Below are positions 1-6,822 of a DNA stretch of 11,138 nucleotides, piece after piece (within the stretch, counting starts at the first letter, position 1; every line of letters begins with the position of its first letter). The DNA is taken from positions 1 to 11,138 of the forward strand of contig CAJQNM010000664.1 in the NCBI GenBank assembly GCA_905479665.1, read 5' to 3'. This DNA is from an uncultured Saprospiraceae bacterium. Its GTDB lineage: Bacteria > Bacteroidota > Bacteroidia > Chitinophagales > Saprospiraceae. A program made the translations under genes and the position numbers. The notes below the pieces were generated by a model. It did not search any database. It was not told the DNA's origin and saw only the letters and a program-made list of their open reading frames with translations.

Positions 1-1
1 G

Positions 2-991
2 GCTGCGGGACGAGCCAGGGCCGCATTACCTCCACAAGAGCTCCAAGATGATTGCGATCGATTCTGGGCGGCACTTTCGATCAAGCATTGGGGGCCCAAA
101 CTGCACTTTTCTCAAGATGGGGCAATGAACTGGAAGGAAGTTCCAGCTCCCCGCTATCCACTTGACAGCGAGGTAAAGCCAGGAATTCCGGCAACACTGC
201 GCCTTATCTGGAGCATAAGCCACAGCACTGACCATCTCTGGATCGGGAGTGAACCTGGAGGTCTTTTTAAAGCCAGTAGAGATGGCAGCGACCCGACATT
301 GATCACAGGGCTCTGGAATCATGAGAGCCGGAAAGAAAACTGGTTTGGTGGAGGTCGCAACTATCCGGGCATCCATAGTATCTGCATTCATCCTCAAGAC
401 GAAAAGCAGATTTTCGTGGGGATCAGCTGTGCCGGAGTTTTCAAATCAGGAGATGGCGGAATAAGTTGGAAACCAATGAACACTGGATTGAGAGCTGACT
501 ACCTGCCTGATCCTCATGTAGCAGTTGGTCACGACCCACATAGCATGCAGATCTGCAGATCTCAACCCGAGGTGATCTGGCAGCAAAATCATTGTGGTGT
601 CTTTCGCACTGTAAACGGAGGAGAGCGGTGGCAAGATGTCACTTCCAAAAATGGACTTGGTAAATATGGTTTTGCCTTGGTCATCGATCACGAAGATGCT
701 CTGCGGGCGTGGATCATCCCGGCAGAGTCAGATGAACAAAGGGTAGCACATGGTCTCGCTTTAAAAGTTTGCGAGACACAAGATGGTGGTGCCACTTGGA
801 CCTCTCACACCAAGGGACTGCCTCAGGACTACTGTTTTGATTTGGTCTTTCGCCATGCTTTCACTGCCAAGGATGAGCTGATGGCATTTGGTACGACCAA
901 CGGCAATCTATATATAAGCCAAGATCAGGGTAAGACCTGGACTTTGATCCATAGTCATCTCCCTCCCGTCCATAACGTAAATATATATTGA
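2..991 (+). CDS. BNR/Asp-box beta-propeller protein, 5' end missing
   Basis: The frame is open from the first complete codon in the window, and a methionine at 125 is internal, because the residues before it (WGPKLHFSQDG) already form part of the repeat pattern; the true start lies before the window. At least six Asp-box-like motifs recur: SQDGAMNW near 107, SRDG near 275, SGDGGISW near 446, VNGGERW near 613, TQDGGATW near 776 and SQDQGKTW near 917. This is the pattern of sortilin/VPS10-like and sialidase-like beta-propellers (BNR repeats), in which each motif caps a blade. The visible 329 residues hold no transmembrane segment, and signal peptides cannot be judged without the N-terminus. Such proteins are often annotated as exo-alpha-sialidase or glycosyl hydrolase, but no catalytic residue set is visible, so I do not assign an enzymatic role. 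The stop codon at 989-991 is followed by a 30-base gap to the next gene. Confidence 0.85.
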   Translation, partial: AAGRARAALPPQELQDDCDRFWAALSIKHWGPKLHFSQDGAMNWKEVPAPRYPLDSEVKPGIPATLRLIWSISHSTDHLWIGSEPGGLFKASRDGSDPTLITGLWNHESRKENWFGGGRNYPGIHSICIHPQDEKQIFVGISCAGVFKSGDGGISWKPMNTGLRADYLPDPHVAVGHDPHSMQICRSQPEVIWQQNHCGVFRTVNGGERWQDVTSKNGLGKYGFALVIDHEDALRAWIIPAESDEQRVAHGLALKVCETQDGGATWTSHTKGLPQDYCFDLVFRHAFTAKDELMAFGTTNGNLYISQDQGKTWTLIHSHLPPVHNVNIY

Positions 992-1021
992 TGAGCACAC
1001 TCCGAAAAATATCTGATACGA

Positions 1022-1630
1022 TTGACTCCTAAGATCTCAGCCATCGTACTCGCTGCCGGCATGTCCCGCCGTATGCTGAAAATCAATAAACTCTTGTACC
1101 CTCCCGAAGCTCCCATTCTGCTACGAGTCTTGGATAGCTTACCGATCTCCCTACTCCAGGAGGTCATCGTTGTGACCGGCCATCAAGAAGAAAAGATAAG
1201 GGATCTACTGGACGGAAAGACGGTAAAATTCATCCACAATCCTCATTTTTCAAGTGGCATGGCCTCCTCATTGCGACATGGTGCATCCAGCATTGCACAT
1301 CTCACTGATGGTGTGCTGGTTTGTCTGGGTGACATGCCGGATCTTGAGCAACTTGACTACGAAATGATTATTCGAGCTTTTCATGATCATCTTGTTGATG
1401 CGGTTGTTCCCACTTGGAGTGGACGGCAAGGCCATCCCGTACTTTTCGGTAAAGCACTCTTTAGCTCCCTGAGAGAGATCGTAGACAAGGATCAAGGTGC
1501 CAAAGGGATTCTAGCTAAACTACCCCCTTCGCGAATGAAGCACGTTTTGATGAATTCGGGTGCATGTCTACGTGACTATGATGACCCAGATGATTTCGCC
1601 TCTCTTTCACTAACTAAACCACCAACTTAA
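1022..1630 (+). CDS. MocA/MobA-like nucleotidyltransferase (molybdenum cofactor cytidylyltransferase family)
   Basis: The 202-residue product has the NTP-transferase Rossmann fold signature. The N-terminal loop LAAGMSRRM (residues 10-18) and Lys23 bind nucleotide phosphates in this family. GDMP (Asp104 within it) is the metal-binding motif. GHPVLF from residue 137 and DQGAKGIL are typical of the MocA branch, which transfers CMP from CTP to molybdopterin to make the cytosine dinucleotide cofactor used by xanthine dehydrogenase/CO dehydrogenase-type enzymes. No such enzyme lies in the window, so the substrate is inferred from family only; a general NTP transferase is the alternative. The start is TTG: the frame has stops at 989-994 and no ATG or GTG before 1022, and TTG places the nucleotide loop at the usual distance from the N-terminus. 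No clear ribosome binding site is seen. The glycine normally following RM in the loop is Leu19 here. Confidence 0.85.
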   Translation: MTPKISAIVLAAGMSRRMLKINKLLYPPEAPILLRVLDSLPISLLQEVIVVTGHQEEKIRDLLDGKTVKFIHNPHFSSGMASSLRHGASSIAHLTDGVLVCLGDMPDLEQLDYEMIIRAFHDHLVDAVVPTWSGRQGHPVLFGKALFSSLREIVDKDQGAKGILAKLPPSRMKHVLMNSGACLRDYDDPDDFASLSLTKPPT

Positions 1631-1634
1631 ATGC

Positions 1635-1642
1635 TATACTTG
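1635..1642 (+). promoter_or_regulatory. possible weak promoter before hemH
   Basis: TATACTTG matches the Bacteroidota -7 consensus TAnnTTTG at all but one fixed position and also contains a TATACT box. It lies in the short gap between the nucleotidyltransferase gene and hemH. No TTG-type -33 element is found at the expected 19-21 base spacing, so this may be chance. If used, transcription would begin near 1649, leaving about 20 bases before the ATG at 1671. Confidence 0.2.
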
Positions 1643-1670
1643 TGTTGAGATGCAAGTGGAAAAGAGAAGT

Positions 1671-2687
1671 ATGAAAACAGGTATTCTCATTGCCAATTTG
1701 GGCACACCAGACGAGCCCACTCGACAGGCGGTAGGGAGTTACCTCAACCAGTTTCTCACTGATTGGCGCGTGATCGACTACCATTGGCTGCCACGCCAGC
1801 TTTTGGTGAGAGGTTTGATTGTACCTCGTCGCTCAGGCAACTCAGCAAAACTATATCAGCGTCTCTGGACTGAAGAGGGATCGCCACTCAAGATTTACGG
1901 TGAGCGAGTGGCCGCTGGTGTTCAAGATCTACTTGGCGAAAACTATGTGGTCGAGTTAGGCATGCGCTATAAAAATCCGTCCATCCGCGACGCAATTGAG
2001 AAGTTGCTCAAAGCAAGAGTGGATCGTATTGTCGTCTTTCCGATGTTTCCGCAGTATGCATCAGCAAGCACAGGATCATTGCACGAAGAGGTGATGCGCA
2101 TCGTCAGCGAGCAGCAGACGATCCCTGGCCTTGTGTTGATCAGAGACTACTATGATCATCCTGCGATGATTGACGTAATCCTAGATCACGCCAAAGGCGA
2201 GGATTTGGCTAGTTACGACCATATCCTATTTAGCTACCATGGTATACCGGTGCGGCAATTGAGAAAGGCTGATCAAGAGTCCCATTGCAGGCAAGGCCCT
2301 GACTGTTGCCAAAAGATCACAGAAAAGAATCATGGCTGCTACACGGCACAATGTTACGGGACAACACGGGCCTTAGTTGCAAAATTGGGGCTGAGTCCAG
2401 GCGATTACACTACTTGTTTTCAATCTCGCTTGGGCAAGGAGACCTGGACCGAGCCATATACCAGTGACGTACTTAAGCAGCGAGCCGCTCAAGGAGATAA
2501 GAAGATACTGGTATTCAGTCCAGCTTTTGTCGCTGATTGTTTAGAGACGATTGTGGAGGTAGAGTATGAGTATCAAGAAGAGTTTGTAGAATTGGGAGGT
2601 GAAAAGCTTACTCTGGTGCCCAGTCTCAATGATGATCCTGGGTGGATGAAGTGCATTGTACAAATCATCAAAGAGAATGGCGGCTAA
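1671..2687 (+). CDS. hemH: Ferrochelatase (protoporphyrin/coproporphyrin ferrochelatase)
   Basis: The enzyme inserts Fe2+ into the porphyrin ring in late haem synthesis. Numbering is from the ATG at 1671 (338 residues). The N-terminus MKTGILIANLGTPDEP is the family start. FSYHGIPVRQL carries the catalytic histidine (His190, equivalent to B. subtilis His183), and ETIVEVEYE carries the conserved acidic residue Glu292 (B. subtilis Glu264 equivalent). CFQSRLGKETWTEPYT is another strongly conserved block. An in-frame ATG at 1650 would add seven residues (MQVEKRS); I prefer 1671 because it matches the family N-terminus and is preceded by a purine-rich AAAAGAGAAG. The segment after the catalytic histidine is cysteine-rich (Cys206, 212, 213, 223, 228, 249), reminiscent of ferrochelatases with an internal [2Fe-2S] cluster. 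There is no transmembrane segment. The 3' end overlaps holA by 11 bases, so the two are probably co-transcribed. Confidence 0.96.
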   Translation: MKTGILIANLGTPDEPTRQAVGSYLNQFLTDWRVIDYHWLPRQLLVRGLIVPRRSGNSAKLYQRLWTEEGSPLKIYGERVAAGVQDLLGENYVVELGMRYKNPSIRDAIEKLLKARVDRIVVFPMFPQYASASTGSLHEEVMRIVSEQQTIPGLVLIRDYYDHPAMIDVILDHAKGEDLASYDHILFSYHGIPVRQLRKADQESHCRQGPDCCQKITEKNHGCYTAQCYGTTRALVAKLGLSPGDYTTCFQSRLGKETWTEPYTSDVLKQRAAQGDKKILVFSPAFVADCLETIVEVEYEYQEEFVELGGEKLTLVPSLNDDPGWMKCIVQIIKENGG

Positions 2688-3702
2688 GAAGTCCAGTGGA
2701 ATTACTTTTGATACACTGCTGAAAGAACTTAAGGCAGATCGCTTTTCACCGGTCTATTTTTTGCACGGTGATGAGCCTTACTACATTGATCTGCTATCCA
2801 ACTATTTTGAACAAAAAGTACTGGATGAAACGGAAAAGGCTTTCAATCTCAGTGTACTTTATGGCCGCGATATCGATCATCTAGCAGTGATCGATCAAGC
2901 ACGTCGATTTCCCATGATGTCGCGCTACCAAGTTGTGGTGATACGCGAAGCACAATATATGCGAGATTTAAATCAGCTCGAAAAGTATGTGGAAAACCCG
3001 GCACCGGAAACACTCCTTGTCATTTGCTACAAGCACAAGAAACTGGACAAACGCACAAAATTTGCGAAGGTCCTGGCAAGCAAGGGCATACTCTTTGAGA
3101 GCAAGCGCATTTATTCAAATAAGATTCCCGGATGGATCACTAGCTATCTAAAGAAAAAGAAACTCTCGATTGGAATCAAGGAGGCAAATTTAATTGCAGA
3201 ATACCTCGGAAGTGACCTGGCCAAAATATCGAATGAGCTGGATAAGATGATCCTCAATATTGAAGTAGATCAAGTGTCGCAAGATGACATCGAGAAATAC
3301 ATCGGAATCAGCAAGGACTACAATATCTTCGAATTGCAGTCTGCCCTAGCCACTAAAAATACCAACAAGGCCTATCGAATACTTCGATACTTTATTCGTG
3401 ATCCAAAAAACCATCCAATGGTATTGATCATATCGGGCCTCTATAACTACTTTTCAAAAGTCTATCTGCTGCACGGGTTGGGAAATGCGTCTCAACGTGA
3501 AGTGATGCAAGCACTTCGCTTGTCCAACCAGTATTTTGTGGAGGAATATCGAGTCGCACAACGCAACTATCCTCGCATCAAGACCGAAGCAGTGATCCGA
3601 CTGCTGAGAGACTATGATCTGAGGAGCAAGGGAGTCGGAAATGATCATTTTACTCATGAGGCCTTGCTGCAAGAAATGATTTATCGCATCTTGGCGATAT
3701 AG
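2677..3702 (+). CDS. holA: DNA polymerase III subunit delta
   Basis: Delta is the clamp-loader subunit that opens the beta sliding clamp. With the ATG at 2677 the protein is 341 residues, the usual length. SPVYFLHGDEPYYI (residues 24-37) is the start of the AAA+-like domain, which in delta lacks a working Walker A motif, as here. The middle part holds the acidic/basic pattern VVIREAQYM and LLVICYKHKKLDKRTK, and ISKDYNIFELQSALATKN opens the C-terminal helical collar domain. This stretch is very like HolA of other Bacteroidota. A TTG at 2656 would give seven more residues, but ATG at 2677 is preferred: it is a stronger codon, has AAAGAGA just upstream, and leaves only an 11-base overlap with hemH. 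The stop codon is followed after 11 bases by the ppk1 start, suggesting a hemH-holA-ppk1 transcript. Confidence 0.93.
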   Translation: MAAKKSSGITFDTLLKELKADRFSPVYFLHGDEPYYIDLLSNYFEQKVLDETEKAFNLSVLYGRDIDHLAVIDQARRFPMMSRYQVVVIREAQYMRDLNQLEKYVENPAPETLLVICYKHKKLDKRTKFAKVLASKGILFESKRIYSNKIPGWITSYLKKKKLSIGIKEANLIAEYLGSDLAKISNELDKMILNIEVDQVSQDDIEKYIGISKDYNIFELQSALATKNTNKAYRILRYFIRDPKNHPMVLIISGLYNYFSKVYLLHGLGNASQREVMQALRLSNQYFVEEYRVAQRNYPRIKTEAVIRLLRDYDLRSKGVGNDHFTHEALLQEMIYRILAI

Positions 3703-3713
3703 CCCTTGCCGTA

Positions 3714-5771
3714 GTGATCAAAGACCAACAGATTCCAGACAGAACCAAAAATGCTCGTTACCATCAGCGTGATGTGAGTTGGTTATCATTTAATGCGAGA
3801 GTCTTGCAAGAGGCATCCGACCCCACAGTGCCACTGTTGGAACGTCTCAAATTCCTGGCCATCTACTCTAGTAATCTGGATGAGTTTTACCGCGTTCGAG
3901 TTTCCTCCCTGCGAGGGATGAAAGCACTGGCGAAGGAAGATCGCAGTGAGCAAGAAAAAAAACCACGCAAAGTACTTCGCAAGATCAGGTGTATTGTTGA
4001 TGCTCAGCAAGAGCGTTTCGGACATATTTTTCACCAAGAGATCGTTCCTGCACTGCAGGCAGCCGGTATTTCTCTGGTGGATCATAAGAGTTTATCTGCC
4101 TTCGATATAGCACAGACGGATAAAATATTTAAAGATCAGATTGTACCACATCTGCAAGTCCAGACGCTATCGCTAGATAAACCGGTTCCCTTCCTCGAAA
4201 ATCAGAAACTCTACCTAGTCATCGATTTGGGCTTAGAGGATTCTTTCGGACTCATCAATCTTCCCAGCGAGCAGGTTGGACGGTTCTTTCGACTCTCCGA
4301 TGGTCCTGATATCCGAGTCATTATTCTAGATGAGATACTCCACACCCAACTACCTAGTTTGTTTCCCAATATGCAGGGTGCCTATGCCATCAAGATCAGT
4401 CGGGATGCAGAACTGCATTTGACCGAAGAGTATGGAGGTGATCTAATTGCAAAAATCAAGGAGGCCGTCGCAAAACGTGAGAAGGGTTTGCCGACTCGTT
4501 TTTTGTACGATGCGACGATGCCAAAATCATTCTTAGTGCTATTGAAACAATACTTTCAGCTCAGTAAGCTGGATTTGATACCCGGGGGCCAAGCACACAA
4601 TTTCAATGATTACTTCACTTTTGCCAGCATTGTAAATCGACCAGAACTGGAGTACCCCTCGATGCCCCCCCTCATCCATCCACAACTGGAGTACGCTCCT
4701 GCCCTGCTTGAGGAGGTCTGGACAAGAGACCACCTCGCTCACTATCCTTATCAGAAATTTGACTACCTCCTTCAGTTGCTGGATGAAGCCATTGCACATC
4801 GTGAGATTACCCATCTCAAGATGACATTGTACCGTACATCCTATGACTCTGCTGTGGCAACAAGACTACTGAACGCCTGCAAAAAAGGTATCGAGGTGAC
4901 CGTATTTATTGAGGTCAAGGCGCGATTTGATGAGGAAAATAATTTGATGTGGGGCAATCGACTAGCCGAGGCTGGGGCCAAAGTTATTTTTAGTTTTCCG
5001 GGCATCAAGGTACACAGCAAGCTACTCTTAATCAATTTTCAGAATGCTAAAAACATCGCATACGTCGGCACTGGAAATTTTAATGAGACGACAGCACGAT
5101 TCTATTGTGATCATGCGCTATTGACGTCTCATACCAAACTCACGGAGGAGGTAGACCGAGTCTTTGCCGTTCTAAATCGGTCACTGATCATACCCCGAAC
5201 GAGTTTGTTACTGGTTGCACCCTTCAACTTAAGACAAGAGATGATCAACAAGATTGATCGGGAAATAATGCATGTATCGAGGGGGAAAGATGCTCGCATT
5301 TCTTTTAAGATGAATAGTCTAGAAGATCGCCAGATGGTAGATAAGATCTATCAGGCTGCAAATGTAGGCGTTAAAGTAAGATTGATTGTGAGGGGCATTT
5401 GCGTTTTGAATACGGCATATCTCCCTACTGCGAAGCTCGCAGGCATCAGCATCGTTGATCGCTACTTAGAGCACAGTCGTATCTATCATTTTTCCAATGC
5501 AGGCCATCCAGAGCTGTACATCGGCTCAGCCGACTTTATGGGTCGAAACTTGGACCGACGCATTGAAGTACTCGTACCCATTTTGGATAAGAGGCTCTAT
5601 CAGGAACTCATAGACGTCTTCGAAATTCAGTGGCAGGATCGAAGTAAAGCACGTATCCTAGATGGTACTCTGAGCAATCAATACAAGCGAGGAAAAGAAA
5701 GTAGTTCTGGTAAGAGGCGTGCACAAGACGAAACCTACATGTATCTCAAGGAAAAAATTCAAGCAGTATAG
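3714..5771 (+). CDS. ppk1: Polyphosphate kinase 1
   Basis: PPK1 reversibly makes inorganic polyphosphate from ATP. The product is 685 residues, normal for the family. The N domain opens with RDVSWLSFNARVLQEA (near residue 19) and continues YSSNLDEFYRVRVSSLRG. The head domain follows, then two phospholipase-D-like domains. The first carries IKVHSKL, in which His434 corresponds to the phosphorylated His435 of E. coli, followed by GTGNFNETTARFYCDH. The second carries RLIVRGIC, LEHSRIYHF (the counterpart of E. coli His592) and GSADFMGRNLDRRIEV. The C-terminus ends with the normal AQDETYMYLKEK helix, so the gene is intact. The position of E. coli His454 (before GTGNFN) is Tyr450. The start is GTG; no ATG is available upstream in frame, and GTG gives the usual short N-terminal lead. 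It is separated from holA by 11 bases. No hairpin-plus-T-tract terminator is evident after the stop. Confidence 0.97.
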   Translation: MIKDQQIPDRTKNARYHQRDVSWLSFNARVLQEASDPTVPLLERLKFLAIYSSNLDEFYRVRVSSLRGMKALAKEDRSEQEKKPRKVLRKIRCIVDAQQERFGHIFHQEIVPALQAAGISLVDHKSLSAFDIAQTDKIFKDQIVPHLQVQTLSLDKPVPFLENQKLYLVIDLGLEDSFGLINLPSEQVGRFFRLSDGPDIRVIILDEILHTQLPSLFPNMQGAYAIKISRDAELHLTEEYGGDLIAKIKEAVAKREKGLPTRFLYDATMPKSFLVLLKQYFQLSKLDLIPGGQAHNFNDYFTFASIVNRPELEYPSMPPLIHPQLEYAPALLEEVWTRDHLAHYPYQKFDYLLQLLDEAIAHREITHLKMTLYRTSYDSAVATRLLNACKKGIEVTVFIEVKARFDEENNLMWGNRLAEAGAKVIFSFPGIKVHSKLLLINFQNAKNIAYVGTGNFNETTARFYCDHALLTSHTKLTEEVDRVFAVLNRSLIIPRTSLLLVAPFNLRQEMINKIDREIMHVSRGKDARISFKMNSLEDRQMVDKIYQAANVGVKVRLIVRGICVLNTAYLPTAKLAGISIVDRYLEHSRIYHFSNAGHPELYIGSADFMGRNLDRRIEVLVPILDKRLYQELIDVFEIQWQDRSKARILDGTLSNQYKRGKESSSGKRRAQDETYMYLKEKIQAV

Positions 5772-5827
5772 GTCTTCGAGGCCAATACGATATGCTTTTG
5801 TGCGTGCGCTTTGCTACAAAAAAAGGA

Positions 5828-5835
5828 TACATTTA
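5828..5835 (+). promoter_or_regulatory. possible promoter -7 element for the response regulator gene
   Basis: TACATTTA matches the Bacteroidota -7 consensus TAnnTTTG at all but the last base, inside the 86-base gap between ppk1 and the response regulator gene. Transcription would begin near 5842, about 15 bases before the ATG at 5858. A TTTG sequence upstream (about 5811) is too close for the usual 19-21 base spacing, so support is limited. The rest of the gap shows no strong hairpin. Confidence 0.3.
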
Positions 5836-5857
5836 GCGTATCAATTCACCTATATAA

Positions 5858-6820
5858 ATGATTGCACCAACTATTCTAATTGTCGATGATCGGGAATTCG
5901 ACAGAATTCTTTATAAGGAATATCTCGGTGAAGGTAAATTTGATTTTCTTGAGACTGACGATGGCGAGCAAGTGCTTCCTACCTTGCAAAAGACTATCCC
6001 TGAACTTATCCTGCTAGATTGGCAGATGCCCCGTATGGGAGGCCTCGACACATTGAAATTGCTAAAACGCGATGAAAAGTATGCGGAGATCCCGGTCATC
6101 ATTATTACGGGTCTGCAAGATGAGCGGGTCCTTGAGGAAGCCTTCAATTTCGGTGGCGTAGATTTTATCAATAAGCCCGTTACTCGTATCGAATTAAATT
6201 CACGAGTGCACAACGCGCTCAATTTATTTCAGGCCAAACGCAAGTTGCTGCAGCATAAAGTTGAGTTGACAGAACTTAATCAGATCATCACGAGTCATAA
6301 GGAAGAGCTCCAGGAGACGCTCAAGATTAAGATGGAACTTTCGCAGCTGAAAGAAAGAGAATTTCGCCGCGAAATTGAAGAGAAGAAGCGATCCATGATG
6401 ACCATGGAAGTGAACAGCTCCAAGATTAATAATAGTCTGTATCGAATCCGGACTCAGATCAGGGATTTGCAAGATCTGCTGAAAGAAGACGGAGGGATCA
6501 ACAAGTCCGTACGAGAACTCAAACGTCTGGATCGTGAGATGGAAGAATTAACTTCAAAGCAGGACTCATGGGAAGATTTTAAAGTGATGTTTGAAAGCAT
6601 CAATCCGGATTTCTTTCGCAAGCTTGCAAATGTCAACCCCAAATTGACCACCTTGGATCTTAAGCATTGCGCGTATATCAAAATGAATATTGACAATTAT
6701 GAGTTGTCCAACATCTTAAACGTGGAGATGAAGAGTCTTCAAATGACACGCTATCGCATCAAGAAAAAACTGGAGCTCGAAGAATCCATGACCCTTCGCG
6801 AGTTTCTTCTTTCGCTCTAA
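5858..6820 (+). CDS. Response regulator: REC domain, coiled coil, LuxR-like HTH
   Basis: The 320-residue protein starts with a complete receiver domain (residues 4-120): acidic pair Asp10-Asp11, phosphoacceptor Asp54 in LILLDWQMP, switch Thr84 in IIITG, and Lys106 in the NKP motif. Residues about 120-245 form a long charged helical region rich in Glu, Lys, Leu and Gln, probably a coiled coil. The C-terminus begins with WEDFKVMFESINPDFF and continues through LTTLDLKHCAYIKMN to KSLQMTRYRIKKKLELEE (about 250-310). This is the LuxR/GerE-like helix-turn-helix module common at the ends of Bacteroidota regulators and ligand-sensing propeller proteins. It is therefore likely a DNA-binding transcription factor switched by phosphorylation, with the coiled coil holding a dimer or passing the signal. 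Its stop codon is two bases from that of the convergent histidine kinase gene, a plausible partner. Target genes cannot be told from the sequence. Confidence 0.92.
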   Translation: MIAPTILIVDDREFDRILYKEYLGEGKFDFLETDDGEQVLPTLQKTIPELILLDWQMPRMGGLDTLKLLKRDEKYAEIPVIIITGLQDERVLEEAFNFGGVDFINKPVTRIELNSRVHNALNLFQAKRKLLQHKVELTELNQIITSHKEELQETLKIKMELSQLKEREFRREIEEKKRSMMTMEVNSSKINNSLYRIRTQIRDLQDLLKEDGGINKSVRELKRLDREMEELTSKQDSWEDFKVMFESINPDFFRKLANVNPKLTTLDLKHCAYIKMNIDNYELSNILNVEMKSLQMTRYRIKKKLELEESMTLREFLLSL

Positions 6821-6822
6821 GT

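Noticed and set aside
26..397. Minus-strand 123-codon frame at the window start
   Set aside because: The opposite strand is open from the first base and carries repeated Asp-box motifs, so this is a shadow.
991..1032. Thirteen-codon frame starting at an ATG overlapping the stop of the propeller gene (TGATG)
   Set aside because: It is out of frame with the nucleotidyltransferase, encodes nothing recognisable and is short enough to be chance.
5796..5826. Possible hairpin TTTTGT/ACAAAA after ppk1 as a terminator
   Set aside because: The stem is six A/T-rich pairs with a 14-base loop and no T-tract on the plus strand, too weak to call.
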